Source: Bosea sp. RAC05 (GTDB taxonomy: Bacteria > Pseudomonadota > Alphaproteobacteria > Rhizobiales > Beijerinckiaceae). From it: 64,000 bases of DNA. How positions within the stretch are numbered: position 1 is the first letter of the stretch; each line of letters starts with the position of its first letter. A program made the position numbers and the translations under genes. The notes under the pieces were generated by a model, which was given only the letters and a program-made list of their open reading frames with translations, searched no databases and was not told the origin of the DNA. Shown here in pieces: positions 1 through 9,488 of the stretch. The stretch covers positions 371,501 through 435,500 of the forward strand of contig NZ_CP016464.1 of the NCBI RefSeq assembly GCF_001713455.1, in the 5' to 3' direction.

Positions 1-712
1 GCCGGTGGCTGAGGCCATCGCGCTCGCTGACGCCGCCGCCGCGCGGGCCGTAGAGGCCGACCGCATGGACCTCGTCGATATAGGTCATCGCGCCGAATTC
101 CTCGGCGATGTCGCAGAAGTCCGCGATGGGGGCGATGTCGCCATCCATCGAATAGACCGACTCGAAGGCGATCAGCTTGGGCCGGGCGGGGTCGAGCGCG
201 GCGAGCTTGCGTCTGAGATCGTCGGGGTCGTTATGGGCGAAGATGTGCCGTTCCGCCCGCGAATGGCGGATCCCCTCGATCATCGAGGCGTGGTTGAGCG
301 CATCCGTCAGCACGACGCAGCCCGGCAGGCGCGAGGCCAGCGTGCCGAGCGAGGCCCAGTTCGACATGTAGCCGGAGTTGAACAGGAGCGCGGCTTCCTT
401 GCCGTGCAGATCGGCGAGCTCCTGCTCTAGCAGCACATGGTAATGGTTCGTGCCGCCGATGTTGCGCGTGCCGCCGGCCCCCGCGCCGCAGGAATCCAGC
501 GCCTCATGCATTGCCGCGAGCACGTCGGGATGCTGGCCCATGCCGAGATAGTCGTTGGAGCACCAGACGGTGATCTCCCGCGGGCCACCCTCGCCATGAT
601 AGGTCGCGCGCGGGAACTGGCCCGCCTTGCGCTCGAGATCGGCGAAGACGCGGTAGCGGCCTTCCTGGCGCAGGCCGTCCAGTTCCTTGCGGAAGAATGT
701 CTCGTAGTCCAT
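1..712 (-). CDS. hemA: 5-aminolevulinate synthase, N-terminal part (cut by left edge)
   Basis: Condenses glycine and succinyl-CoA to 5-aminolevulinate, the first committed step of haem synthesis by the C4 (Shemin) pathway, with pyridoxal phosphate, in the cytoplasm. The 237 residues present start [20 protein letters not shown] and contain the family blocks [59 protein letters not shown] and [17 protein letters not shown]. The PLP lysine lies beyond the window. About 400 residues are usual, so some 40 percent is missing. The ATG at 712 fits the usual start. The gene is preceded by an FNR-like box (789-802) on its upstream side, which would suit oxygen-responsive control. Family assignment is firm. 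Confidence 0.95.
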   Translation of the reverse strand, partial: MDYETFFRKELDGLRQEGRYRVFADLERKAGQFPRATYHGEGGPREITVWCSNDYLGMGQHPDVLAAMHEALDSCGAGAGGTRNIGGTNHYHVLLEQELADLHGKEAALLFNSGYMSNWASLGTLASRLPGCVVLTDALNHASMIEGIRHSRAERHIFAHNDPDDLRRKLAALDPARPKLIAFESVYSMDGDIAPIADFCDIAEEFGAMTYIDEVHAVGLYGPRGGGVSERDGLSHR

Positions 713-788
713 CGCCAGCCTCCTGCGGCGCGCGCTTTCTAAGCTTAAGGCCGGACAGGGGAAATGGCACGCGGTGTCGCGCCCGGCC

Positions 789-802
789 TTGATCAGGATC
801 AG
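789..802 (-). promoter_or_regulatory. FNR/FixK-like box upstream of hemA
   Basis: Reads TTGATCAGGATCAG on the + strand. Against the FNR consensus TTGAT-N4-ATCAA only the last base differs. It lies 77-90 bases upstream of the hemA ATG and overlaps the stop codon of the amidohydrolase gene (799-801). In photosynthetic and other alphaproteobacteria hemA is often under FnrL/FixK control; the regulatory role here is inference. Confidence 0.4.
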
Positions 803-2058
803 CCTTCGCGCCGCGCCAGTTCGAGCACGGTTTCGAGCAGCGCCCGGATCGCGATGCCGGCATCGGCCTCCGTCATGGCCTCCAGCGGGGAATGGCTGAT
901 GCCCTTCTCGTTGCGCACGAACAGCATGGCGGAGGGACAGAGCGCCGCCATCGCCATCGCGTCATGCCCAGCGCCCGATGGCAGCCGCCGCGGCGCGGGA
1001 TTGACCCCCGTGCGGGCGATGCCGAGGCTGAGCGCGTCCTGCAAGGCCGGGTCCATCGGGACGGCGTCCGCCCTGGCATAGGGCGTGATGGTCAGCCCGA
1101 CGCCGCGCCGCTGCGCGATTTCCCCGAAGCGCGCCTCGATGGCGGCGGCCATCGCCGCCAGCGGCTCGTTGCGAGGACAGCGGATGTCGATCGTGAACGC
1201 GACGCTGCCCGGCACGACATTGGTTGCTCCGGGATCGACCTGGAAGACGCCGACTGTGCCGACGGCCTGCTCATAGGCGCTGGCGATCGCCTCGACGGCC
1301 AGCGCCATTTCGGCGCTCGCCGTCAGCGCATCCTTGCGCAGCGCCATCGGCACGGTGCCGGCATGGCCGGCCTCCCCCGCCACATAGATTCGGGCCTTTC
1401 GCTGGGCGTTGATCGCGGTGACGATGCCGACGGGCTCGTTCTCGACCTCGAGCACAGGGCCCTGCTCGATGTGCAGCTCGAGATAGGCGGTCACCGAGCC
1501 GCGCCTGCGTGCCAGCGCGGCGATGCCGGAGGGATCGCCGCCGAAGGCCAGCAGCGCATCGGACAGCCGCACACCCTCGGCGTCGCGCGCCTCCAGCCAG
1601 GCCAGATCGTAGTCGCCCGCCAGCGCCCCGGAGGTCGACAGATGCGTCGGGAAGCGGACATTCTCCTCGTCGCCGAAGGCCACGACCTCGAGCGCGAAGG
1701 GCAGGACGATGCCGGCGTCGCGCAGGGCCTGCGCCACCAGGATGCCGGCGACGACGCCGAGATTGCCGTCGAAGCGCCCGCCATCCTTCACCGTGTCGAT
1801 ATGGGAGCCGATCATGACGGAAGGACCGCCGGGAACCGGCCCCTCGCGCCGGCCCTGAACCGAGCCGGCCGCGTCGATGAAGGCGGTCAGACCCGCGACC
1901 TCCATCGCGCCCTTCGTCCACTCCGCGGCCTGCCGATGGGCGGGGGAGAGATAGAGCCGCGTCAGCTTGCCGGGTTCGTCGGAGAAGCGGTTGAGGCCTT
2001 CGAGCGCGGCGAAGGCGCGCGCGCCGAGCACGGCGGCGGAGGGAAGCGAGGCGGCCAT
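799..2058 (-). CDS. Zn-dependent allantoate / N-carbamoyl-L-amino acid amidohydrolase (M20 family)
   Basis: Cytoplasmic hydrolase of the AllC/HyuC group that releases ammonia and CO2 from a carbamoyl or ureido group. The 419 residues match the family length. Metal-site blocks are visible in order: [18 protein letters not shown] (about 80-100), [16 protein letters not shown] (about 125), LELHIEQGP (about 193) and SGAGHDAMA near the C-terminus. The start at 2058 precedes the usual leader helix by a few residues. It is followed 9 bases upstream by the SDR gene on the same strand, so the two are probably co-transcribed. The substrate (allantoate, N-carbamoyl amino acid or beta-ureidopropionate) cannot be separated by motif; no other purine-ureide gene lies beside it. 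Confidence 0.85.
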   Translation of the reverse strand: MAASLPSAAVLGARAFAALEGLNRFSDEPGKLTRLYLSPAHRQAAEWTKGAMEVAGLTAFIDAAGSVQGRREGPVPGGPSVMIGSHIDTVKDGGRFDGNLGVVAGILVAQALRDAGIVLPFALEVVAFGDEENVRFPTHLSTSGALAGDYDLAWLEARDAEGVRLSDALLAFGGDPSGIAALARRRGSVTAYLELHIEQGPVLEVENEPVGIVTAINAQRKARIYVAGEAGHAGTVPMALRKDALTASAEMALAVEAIASAYEQAVGTVGVFQVDPGATNVVPGSVAFTIDIRCPRNEPLAAMAAAIEARFGEIAQRRGVGLTITPYARADAVPMDPALQDALSLGIARTGVNPAPRRLPSGAGHDAMAMAALCPSAMLFVRNEKGISHSPLEAMTEADAGIAIRALLETVLELARREG

Positions 2059-2067
2059 CGATCGGTC

Positions 2068-2814
2068 CTAGTAGGTCGCCCGGCCGCCCGACAGGTCGAA
2101 GACGCCGCCGGTGGTGAAGCTGTTCTCGGCCGAGGCCAGGAAGGCCACCATCGAGGCAACCTCCTCGGGCAGCAGGAAGCGCCCGCGCGGGATCTTGGCG
2201 AGCATGTAGCCGATATGCTCCTCGGTCATCTGGTCGAAGATGCGGGTGCGGGCGGCGGCGGGCGTGATGCAGTTGACCGCGATGTCCTGCGTCGCGAGTT
2301 CCTTGCCGAGCGACTTGGTCAGCGCGATCACGGCCGCCTTCGAGGCCGAATAGGCCGAGGCGTTGGGGTTGCCCTCCTTGCCGGCGATCGAGGCGACCAG
2401 CACGAGACGCCCGTAATTGCGCTTGATCATGCCGGGGATCACCGCCTGGCAGCAATGCAGCGTGCCGTCGACATTGAGCTTCATCACCCGCGCCCACTCG
2501 TCGAGCGGATATTCCCAGGTCTTGAGATTGGCCCCGGCGATGCCGGCGCTGGTGACGAGGATATCGACGCTGCCCTGCCTGGCCTCCAGCGCATCGGCCG
2601 CGGCCTTCACGGCCTGCGCATCCGTGACGTCGATGCCGAGCCCGGTCGCCGTCCCGCCGATCTCGGCCGCCGTCTTGGCGGCGAGCTCGCCGTCGAGATC
2701 CCAGATCGCGACATGGGCGCCGCTGGCGGCGAATCGCTGGGCGACGGCGCGTCCGATGCCCTGTGCGCCCCCGGTGACGATGGCGGTTCTTCCCTGCAGA
2801 TCGATCTGGTTCAT
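2068..2814 (-). CDS. SDR-family NAD(P)-dependent oxidoreductase (FabG-like)
   Basis: Classical short-chain dehydrogenase of 248 residues. The nucleotide-binding turn TGGAQGIG is at about 15-22, the acidic residue DLDG at about 38-41 after beta-2 points to NAD rather than NADP, the catalytic serine sits in LVASIAGKEG, and the YxxxK pair is in SAYSASKAA. It ends in the usual GGVFDLSGGRATY-type tail of sugar or hydroxyacid dehydrogenases in this family. It probably shares a transcript with the amidohydrolase that follows it. Substrate unknown; an alcohol or hydroxy acid is expected. Confidence 0.85.
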   Translation of the reverse strand: MNQIDLQGRTAIVTGGAQGIGRAVAQRFAASGAHVAIWDLDGELAAKTAAEIGGTATGLGIDVTDAQAVKAAADALEARQGSVDILVTSAGIAGANLKTWEYPLDEWARVMKLNVDGTLHCCQAVIPGMIKRNYGRLVLVASIAGKEGNPNASAYSASKAAVIALTKSLGKELATQDIAVNCITPAAARTRIFDQMTEEHIGYMLAKIPRGRFLLPEEVASMVAFLASAENSFTTGGVFDLSGGRATY

Positions 2815-2941
2815 TGTCGGCCCCTGACTCGTTGGAGGCGCACCCTAAAGCAGGAGGTGAAAGGGTGGGAACCGCTAATTCGATCGGAATGGGGCTCCCG
2901 CATCCCGCCGGGACCGGGCCGGCGAGTCGTCGGGCTACTTC

Positions 2942-4201
2942 TCAGGGCTTTTTGAGACCTGCCGCTGGCACAGCTTGCCCCTGCGCCATCAGCCGGTAGG
3001 TCACGGCGGCCGACAGGGCGTAGACCAGCCCGAACACCAGGTTGAGCCAGGGCGCCCAGCCGTCATCGCCGGCAAACCGCAGCAGGACCCAGGACAGCAG
3101 CGCCGCCTTCAGCGCGGTGATCGCGCACAAAAGGGCGATGCGCGATCCGGTGCGCTCGCGCGCATAGAGCAGCTCGGCGTGATATTCGACGAGGTTGCGG
3201 AAGGCCGGCACCAGCAGCATCGGCAGGAACAGATAGGCGGCCTCCGAAACATTGCGGCCGAGCAGCCCCGGAAAGGGCTTCAGCGCCAGGATCACCGCCG
3301 CCAGGCCGCCGATCGAGATCGCCGCGATGCCGAATTCGATCAGCGCGAACCGGCCCGGCCCGCCCGCCAGGCCGCGCTCGGTCATGATCTTCTGCACCAG
3401 CATCTGGTTGAAGCTGCGTATCGGCATGGCGGTGAGGTCGATCACCCGCATCGCGATCACATAGAGCCCGGCCGAGCGCTCGCCGGCGAGCGCCAGCACC
3501 AGGAGCTTGTCGAGTTCGGCCTGGGCGTAGAACACGATCTCCGCCGCGCTGGCATAGACCGCATCGGCCATCCGGCGGGGATAGAGCCGCCGCACGAAGC
3601 GCAGGCGCACCCGCGGCAGGAAGAAGACGAGCGCCACGACCATCGCCGTCATCGTCGCCGCCAGATAGGCAAAGGCCCAGATCTCCAGGCTGCGGTGCCC
3701 GAAGCCGACGAACAGCAGGGCCGCCAGCGTGCGCAGCGCCGAGCCGATGATGACGAGCAGCGCCGCCTGACGGAAGCGCCGCAGCCCGTTGTTGACGATG
3801 GCGACGACCTCGAGCAGCCGCCAGCACAGGATTTCGGCCAGCAGGACCAGCGCAAAGGGCAGGATCGCCAGCCTTCCGGCGAACAGCAGCCCATAGACCA
3901 GCGCCGCGGCGAGCAGGATCAGCGGCAGCGAGGCGAGGGACAAGCCGGCGAAACCGGCGAGATAGGCCCCGAGAAGCCGCGGCTTGACGGTGGCGATCCG
4001 GTAGACCGGCGAGACGAATCCGAAGGCCAGCAGCCGCGACAGGATCAGCCCCGTCGCGGAGGCTGTCGCGAACAGCCCAAAATCGCCGAGGGTCAACGTA
4101 TTCGCAACGATGAGGAAGTAGACAAGGGAGATGACGAGCCTGCCGGCGGAGCCGCTCAGGATGGTGAGGTAGGCGAGGATGGCGGCGCGGTCTGGCAGCA
4201 T
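2942..4201 (-). CDS. Polysaccharide flippase / oligosaccharide translocase (Wzx-like membrane protein)
   Basis: Inner-membrane protein of 419 residues, almost wholly hydrophobic with about 12 membrane segments, ending AQGQAVPAAGLKKP. It resembles the MOP-superfamily flippases that carry undecaprenyl-linked repeat units to the periplasm. I place the start at the ATG at 4201 (MLPDRAAILAYLTILSG). The reading frame stays open for 67 codons further upstream, but that stretch is arginine-rich, unlike a membrane protein. It is divergent from the Wzz-type co-polymerase gene, which supports a role in exopolysaccharide export. Identification rests on hydropathy and context more than on a signature motif. 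Confidence 0.7.
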   Translation of the reverse strand: MLPDRAAILAYLTILSGSAGRLVISLVYFLIVANTLTLGDFGLFATASATGLILSRLLAFGFVSPVYRIATVKPRLLGAYLAGFAGLSLASLPLILLAAALVYGLLFAGRLAILPFALVLLAEILCWRLLEVVAIVNNGLRRFRQAALLVIIGSALRTLAALLFVGFGHRSLEIWAFAYLAATMTAMVVALVFFLPRVRLRFVRRLYPRRMADAVYASAAEIVFYAQAELDKLLVLALAGERSAGLYVIAMRVIDLTAMPIRSFNQMLVQKIMTERGLAGGPGRFALIEFGIAAISIGGLAAVILALKPFPGLLGRNVSEAAYLFLPMLLVPAFRNLVEYHAELLYARERTGSRIALLCAITALKAALLSWVLLRFAGDDGWAPWLNLVFGLVYALSAAVTYRLMAQGQAVPAAGLKKP

Positions 4202-4453
4202 GGGGTCCGTTTCGCGACGCAGGCGTCTTTCTGAGGTCGTCTGGCCCGGCCTGTGCCTGCCTGCGACCGCCCGTCCACGATGTCCTAGCCGAGAGGCGTT
4301 GAGCGACCCTAAACGAAACGGAACCGTCCTGGCCCATGCGACAGCTTGAACCGGACCGACACAGCGCCGGACCGATGCAGCGCGAGGTCGCTCGCGACCC
4401 ATCGACTTGGGCGACGCCTCGGGCCCCGCGATCGGCGGGCGAGGACCTGAAGA

Positions 4454-6211
4454 GTGAAGCGTAGCGTCATGTTCACCACCGAGACCGTCGTCAGCGAGCC
4501 GGAGCCGGGGCAGCAGCCGCGCGAGCGCCGCCGCGTCGTGCGCGCCGCCGCCCCCGAGATCGTCTCCCGTCTGACGGATCCCGTCTGGCTCGCCCGCACG
4601 CTCTGGGCGCGCAAGGGGCTGATCGTGCTGGCCGCGGTCGTCGGCGCCGTGCTGGCGGCGCTGGCCAGCCTCATGGTTCCGCCGAGATACGTCTCGACGG
4701 CGCAGCTCTTCATCGACCCGCGCGACCTGCGCGTGCTGCAGAACGAAGTCTCGCCCAACGTCACCGGCGGCGACCCGACCTCGATCACCAGCTATCTCGA
4801 GAGCCAGGCCCGCATCATCGCCTCCGACAGCATCAAGACCCCGGTCGTGCAGAGCCTCGGCCTGGACAAGGACCCGGAATTCGGCGGCGAGGCACCGCGC
4901 TCGGGCCTGTCGCAGCTGCTCTGGGGGTGGCTGCCCGGGCGCGGTGCCCCCTCCCGGGACGGGCTCGTCTATGCGCTGGCGGTCCTCGACAAGAATGTCA
5001 GCGTCCGGCGTGGCGAGCGGACCTTCGTCATCGACATTTCGGTGACCGCCCGCGAGGCCGACAAGGCGGCCCGCATCGCCAATGCGCTCGCCGAGACCTA
5101 TCTGGAGAACCAGGCGACGGTGCGCGCCGACGCAGCCCAGCGCGCGACCAACGCCCTGACCGCGCGTCTCGAGGAATTGCGCAACCGCCTGCGCACCGCC
5201 GAGGACAAGACCGAGCGCTACAAGGAGGCCAACAACATCGTCGGTGTCGGCGCCGGCCGCTCGATGACCGATGAGCAGCTCACCCTCAACAACGCCCAGC
5301 TCGTCGCGGCCCGCACGCGGCTGACGGAGGCGCGCGCCAAATACGACCAGATCAGCGCCGCCCGACCGGCCGGCATCGAGGCCGGCGCGATTCCCGAGGC
5401 CGTCGCCTCCCAGACCATGACGGCCCTACGCGCCCAGCTCGGCGCCACCCTGGCCCGCGAGGCCGATCTTCTGGCCTCGCTCGGCGCCCGCCACCCGGCG
5501 CTCGCCGCCGTGCAGGCCCAGACCCGCGACGCCCGCCGGCAGATCGCCGACGAATTGTCGCGTATCTCGCGTTCGGCCAAGGTCGAGCTCGACCGGGCGA
5601 TCGAGGCCGAGCGCCAGCTCTCGCTGCGCGTCGAGCGGCTGACCGCCACGCAATACGCGGCCGGCCGCGCCTCCGTCGAGCTGCGCGAACTGGAGCGCGA
5701 GGTCGAATCCTCGCGCGTCGTCTACGACGCCTTCCTGCGCCGTGCGCGCGAAACCGGCGAGCTCGCCGGCATCGACACGACCAATGCCCGCGTCATCAGC
5801 GCGGCGATGCCGCCGCTGGAGAAGAGCGGCATCAGCCGGCGCACGCTCGCGGTGCTCGGCGGTGTCGCCGGCGGTGGGATCGGCGTCGCGCTGGCGCTCG
5901 GGCTCGCCCTCTTCGGCACGCTGCCGCGCCCCGCGCCGCGCCGGGCCCCGAGCCCGCGGAGCCGGCCGTCGCGACCGGCGCCCCACGCCCGCGCCCGAGG
6001 CGAAGCCGTCGACCGGGTCGTTGATGGCCGTGCCGCCGGCCGCCTCTCCCGTGCCGCCGGCCGCCGCGCCGAAGGCGGGCTGGCGGCGCTTCGTCTCGAT
6101 CCAGGGTGGCCAGACCGAGCGCGTCCCCGACCTGCTGCGCACGGCCGCTGCGCCGCTGCTGGCAAACCTGCCGGCCGTTCGCCACCGCCGCTGGCGGCGC
6201 GACGATGGTGA
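4454..6211 (+). CDS. Wzz-type polysaccharide co-polymerase, N-terminal part (probable frameshift near 5940)
   Basis: Inner-membrane polysaccharide chain-length regulator of the Wzz/GumC group. Visible: a membrane segment at about residues 55-75, a Wzz domain with RYVSTAQLFIDPRD, a long helical/coiled-coil periplasmic part (about 225-400), the GNVR-like block ELEREVESSRVVYDAFLRRA, and a second membrane segment at about 462-488. After GTLPRP (about position 5940) the frame gives an Arg/Pro-rich tail with no family likeness, while the expected cytoplasmic kinase-like half continues in another frame (6024-6845). A GTG start at 4454 has AGGA eight bases upstream; an ATG at 4469 is the alternative. 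Most likely one gene of about 790 codons broken by small indels in a GC-rich linker, either real or a sequencing error. Confidence 0.75.
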   Translation: MKRSVMFTTETVVSEPEPGQQPRERRRVVRAAAPEIVSRLTDPVWLARTLWARKGLIVLAAVVGAVLAALASLMVPPRYVSTAQLFIDPRDLRVLQNEVSPNVTGGDPTSITSYLESQARIIASDSIKTPVVQSLGLDKDPEFGGEAPRSGLSQLLWGWLPGRGAPSRDGLVYALAVLDKNVSVRRGERTFVIDISVTAREADKAARIANALAETYLENQATVRADAAQRATNALTARLEELRNRLRTAEDKTERYKEANNIVGVGAGRSMTDEQLTLNNAQLVAARTRLTEARAKYDQISAARPAGIEAGAIPEAVASQTMTALRAQLGATLAREADLLASLGARHPALAAVQAQTRDARRQIADELSRISRSAKVELDRAIEAERQLSLRVERLTATQYAAGRASVELRELEREVESSRVVYDAFLRRARETGELAGIDTTNARVISAAMPPLEKSGISRRTLAVLGGVAGGGIGVALALGLALFGTLPRPAPRRAPSPRSRPSRPAPHARARGEAVDRVVDGRAAGRLSRAAGRRAEGGLAALRLDPGWPDRARPRPAAHGRCAAAGKPAGRSPPPLAARRW

Positions 6212-6845
6212 AGTCCGCTCCGTGTTCCAGGCCAAGACCCATCTCGTCGACGTGCTCGACAAGCCCAATGGCGGCTTCGCCAAGGCGGTCCGGGCGGTGC
6301 GGACGGCGCTCGCCGGAGGGGGCCCCGAGCCCGACCGGCGCCGGATCCTGATCCTCGGCCTGCGACCGGACGCTGGCGCCTCGACGCTGGCGCTCAATCT
6401 CGCCCTCGATGCCGCCCTGGCCGGCCTGCCCGCCATGCTGGTCGATGCCGGCGCGGGCGACGACAGCCTGACGCGCGTCTTCGCGCCGGAAGCGGCGGCG
6501 GGCCTGCACGACATCGTCACCGGCCGGGTCGGATTGGTTCGCGCGGCGCTTCAGGACGAGGGCACAGACCTGTTCTTCCTGCCGCGCGTCGGCCGGGCCG
6601 ATCAGGTCCCCGCGCAGCAGATCGAGAGCGGCTTCCTCGACCGGGCACGTCGCTTCGGGCCGATCGTCATCGACGGCGGCGCGGTCGGCACGGATGGTCT
6701 CGCCCAGCGCTTCGCCGAAGTCGCCGACGACATCGTCCTGGTCCTGCGCGAGGGCGCCGTCGGCCAGAGCGATCTCGCGACCGCGACCGCAGCCCTCGGC
6801 GACCAGGCGCAGAAGCTGCGCGGCTTCGTCGTCAACGAGGCGTGA
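6024..6845 (+). CDS. Cytoplasmic BY-kinase-like domain of the co-polymerase (degenerate P-loop), displaced frame
   Basis: C-terminal, MinD/ParA-like half of an exopolysaccharide transport protein, read in a different frame from the Wzz half. From the ATG at 6024 it is 273 residues. The conserved PNGGFAKAVRAVRTAL block precedes the nucleotide-binding region, as in bacterial tyrosine kinases of the CpsD/ExoP type. The Walker A position reads GLRPDAGAST (about 112-121): the lysine of the usual GKS/T is alanine. The Walker A' site reads MLVDAGAG, and the Walker B-like strand is IVIDGG. No C-terminal tyrosine cluster is present. I infer a non-catalytic, structural kinase-like domain. There is no ribosome site before 6024, so independent translation is doubtful. 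Confidence 0.65.
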   Translation: MAVPPAASPVPPAAAPKAGWRRFVSIQGGQTERVPDLLRTAAAPLLANLPAVRHRRWRRDDGEVRSVFQAKTHLVDVLDKPNGGFAKAVRAVRTALAGGGPEPDRRRILILGLRPDAGASTLALNLALDAALAGLPAMLVDAGAGDDSLTRVFAPEAAAGLHDIVTGRVGLVRAALQDEGTDLFFLPRVGRADQVPAQQIESGFLDRARRFGPIVIDGGAVGTDGLAQRFAEVADDIVLVLREGAVGQSDLATATAALGDQAQKLRGFVVNEA

Positions 6846-6873
6846 CGCGGAGGACCGGCGTCCGGGACTTCGC

Positions 6874-8001
6874 CTATGGCTGCGTCTCGCCGGCCTTCCG
6901 GGCGTCCTTGGTGCCGCGCCCGACCGTCCGCCCGAAGAGCGGGCCGGCCGTGATCATCACCAGGAACACGCGGATGATGTGGTGAGCCGCCACGAAGGCC
7001 ACCTCCGTGTGCAGGGCCAGCGCGATCAGGCTCATTTCGGCCAGCCCACCGGGCGAATAGGCCAGGATCAGCGGCACGTGGCCATGCACCGAGACCTTCG
7101 CCACAAGCCAGGCGAAGGTGAGCGTCAGAGACAGCAGGATCACGGTCGACCCGGCGGACAGGGCGAGCACGCGCAGGATGGTGCGTGGCGGCGTGCCGAC
7201 GAAGCGGCAGCCGATGGTGATGCCGAGGATGAGCTGGGCGGCGTTGACGATCTCGAAGGGCGGCACCGAGTCGCTCAGGCCCGAGACATGGACGATCGCG
7301 CTGACGATCATCGGCCCGAGCAGGAACTTCGCCGGCAGCCGCAGCCACTCGCCCAGCACGATCCCCGCCACGCCGCAGGCGAGCAGGACGAGTTCGGCCA
7401 GGAGCGGCGTCTCGAAGACGGAGGGCCCGGCCACGCGGTTGCCGCCGATCGGGACGCCGCCGATCCATTGCACGATGAAGGGCAGCGTCATCACGACCAA
7501 GAGGATGCGGGCGGAGTGGATCAGCGCGATGATGCGCGCGTCGCCGCCCTTCTCCTCGCCGAGCGTCACCATCTCGATCAGCCCGCCCGGCATCCCCGCG
7601 AAGAAGGCCGTGACGGGGTCGAACCCCGCGACCTTGCGGAAATAGGCGACGCAGGCGACGGCGCAGGCGATCATGAACAGCACGAGGCCTGCCAGCGTCG
7701 GCAGCCAGTTCGGCAGTTGCGCGACCACCTCGGGCTTGAAGCCGGCGCCGAGCATGACGCCGATGACCATCGTCATCGGCGGGCGGATGACGGAAGGCGC
7801 CGCCACCGGCCAGCGCAGCAGCGCGGCGGCCGTGCAGGCCACCATCGAGCCCAGCATCCAGGGCAGCGGCAGGCGCATGAGCACGAAGAGATAGCCACCC
7901 AGCCCGCCGATCAGCAGCGCCAGCGCGAAGCGCCGATACGGAAAGCGGGCCGGATGCAGCCCCCGCACGCCCGAGGCGAAATCGCTCAGAAGGGTCCTCA
8001 C
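6874..8001 (-). CDS. AbrB-family integral membrane protein (former 'ammonia monooxygenase')
   Basis: Inner-membrane protein of 375 residues with about ten hydrophobic segments and the internal duplication typical of the AbrB membrane family. The glycine-rich turns PLPWMLGSM (about 45) and KFLLGPMIVSA (about 210) mark the two halves, and GMPGGLIEMVTLGEE / YSPGGLAEMSLIAL are the paired PGGxxEM motifs. The biochemical role of the family is not established; older annotation as ammonia monooxygenase is unsupported. It stands alone on the minus strand, convergent with the co-polymerase gene. Confidence 0.8.
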   Translation of the reverse strand: MRTLLSDFASGVRGLHPARFPYRRFALALLIGGLGGYLFVLMRLPLPWMLGSMVACTAAALLRWPVAAPSVIRPPMTMVIGVMLGAGFKPEVVAQLPNWLPTLAGLVLFMIACAVACVAYFRKVAGFDPVTAFFAGMPGGLIEMVTLGEEKGGDARIIALIHSARILLVVMTLPFIVQWIGGVPIGGNRVAGPSVFETPLLAELVLLACGVAGIVLGEWLRLPAKFLLGPMIVSAIVHVSGLSDSVPPFEIVNAAQLILGITIGCRFVGTPPRTILRVLALSAGSTVILLSLTLTFAWLVAKVSVHGHVPLILAYSPGGLAEMSLIALALHTEVAFVAAHHIIRVFLVMITAGPLFGRTVGRGTKDARKAGETQP

Positions 8002-8303
8002 CGCAGGCAGTCCGCCCGGCTCGCAACGCCCGGCGCGACGGCCGGGCGAAGGCCTTGGACAGCGGATCGGGAAGCGGCCGACATGCAGGCTCCGGCGTGG
8101 TGGCGATGCGGTGCCCTCCTAGACCGTAGGGGCGGGGCGCGAAAGTCCGTGCGGGACATGCCGCGTCTGCCTGTCCGGCGCATCGCCGCGACACAACCCC
8201 GGCATGTGCGGCCGGCTCTGGCGCCGCTCCGCGATTTCACCGATCACTCTTGCGGGGAAACACCCGGCCGGGCCTCGACGCCCGAGACCGACGGTCGAGG
8301 GCG
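8002..8303. other. Intergenic region between divergent AbrB-family and DMT genes
   Basis: About 300 bases between two divergently transcribed genes, so it should hold both promoters. I could not find a convincing -35/-10 pair, operator or RNA structure. The open frames crossing it look like GC-rich shadows. Confidence 0.5.
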
Positions 8304-9374
8304 ATGAGCGAAGAACGGCAGACCGGGCGCGAAGATCGTCTGGCGCATGGCGACGGTTCGGTCGAGATCGAGGCTCCCGCATCCGTCGCCGACACGGTGG
8401 CGGCCGGCGCAGCCGCCGCGACGGCCGACGCTCCCGATGCCATCGTCGCGGTCGAAGCACGGCCCTCCGGGCGGGCCCGCCTGACGCGCTGGTGGAGCAC
8501 TGCCAGCCCCAATCTGCGCGGCTCGGCCTATATGATGGCGGCGCTGCTGGTCTATGCGGTGATGGTCGGAGCCATCAAGCATGTCGGCGGGGTGATCCCG
8601 CTGGTGCAGATCCTGCTCATCCGGCAGATCGTGATGAGCCTCGTCCTGCTCGGCGTCTCGCGCGGCGGCCTGCGGCCGATGCTGCGCACGCGCCGGCCGG
8701 GCCTGCAGATCGTCCGCAGCATCCTGACGCTGACCGCGATGCTCTGCGGCTTCACCGCCGTCATCCAGATCCCGCTGGCGCAGGCGACCGCGATCGGCTT
8801 CAGCCAGGTCCTCTTCGTCACCATCGCCGCCGTCATCGTGCTGAAGGAGGTCGTCGACGCCCGCCGCTGGATCGCGACCGTGATCGGCTTCCTCGGCGTG
8901 CTCGTCATGTTGAAGCCGAGTGGCGACGGCCTCGACGCCTTCGCCCTGCTCGCGGTGGCCGGCGCGCTGCTCAATGCCGGCATCACCGTCAGTGTCCGCA
9001 TGCTGGCCGCGACCGAGCGCACGGACACGATCCTGATCTGGCAGGGCATGGTGATGATCGCGGCGCTCGCCATCCCGAGCTGGCTCTGGTGGGTCCCGCC
9101 CGATGCCACGCAATGGTTCTGGCTGATCGTGCTCAGCCTGTTCGGCACCGCCGGGCAATGGCTGATCACGCGGGCCTACCAGGTCGGCGAGGCGGCGGCG
9201 CTCGCCCCGCTCGACTTCAGCCGCCTGCTGCTGGCGAGCTTCACCGGCTTCGTCTTCTTCGCCGAGATCCCCGAACTCTCGACCTGGATCGGGGCGGGCA
9301 TCGTGGTGGGCGCGACGCTCTACACCATCCGCAAGAACGCCCGCACCCTTCCCCGCGAGCCGGCGACGCCCTGA
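8304..9374 (+). CDS. DMT-superfamily transporter (EamA domains)
   Basis: Inner-membrane permease of 356 residues. A polar, Ala-rich cytoplasmic N-terminal extension of about 70 residues precedes ten predicted membrane helices forming two EamA repeats. The first repeat begins at RGSAYMMAALLVYAVMVGAI and the second near LLAVAGALLNAGITVSV. LAQATAIGFSQVLFVTIAA and AALAPLDFSRLLLASFTGF are the paired fourth-helix blocks of drug/metabolite transporters. The ATG at 8304 (MSEERQTGRED) is preferred; the frame is open 18 codons further upstream. The substrate is unknown; amino acid or metabolite export is usual for the family. Confidence 0.8.
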   Translation: MSEERQTGREDRLAHGDGSVEIEAPASVADTVAAGAAAATADAPDAIVAVEARPSGRARLTRWWSTASPNLRGSAYMMAALLVYAVMVGAIKHVGGVIPLVQILLIRQIVMSLVLLGVSRGGLRPMLRTRRPGLQIVRSILTLTAMLCGFTAVIQIPLAQATAIGFSQVLFVTIAAVIVLKEVVDARRWIATVIGFLGVLVMLKPSGDGLDAFALLAVAGALLNAGITVSVRMLAATERTDTILIWQGMVMIAALAIPSWLWWVPPDATQWFWLIVLSLFGTAGQWLITRAYQVGEAAALAPLDFSRLLLASFTGFVFFAEIPELSTWIGAGIVVGATLYTIRKNARTLPREPATP

Positions 9375-9488
9375 GGGCCGCCACGCGGCGGATTGCCCGG
9401 CGCCCGTCGCCGGGGTTATGAATCGGCGCACGCGGGCCCGATCCGGCCTCATTCGCGCGCGTGCAGACCCGACGCGAAGGAGCCGCCC

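Noticed and set aside
892..2955. 687-codon open frame on the plus strand
   Set aside because: Antisense to the amidohydrolase and SDR genes, which are well supported.
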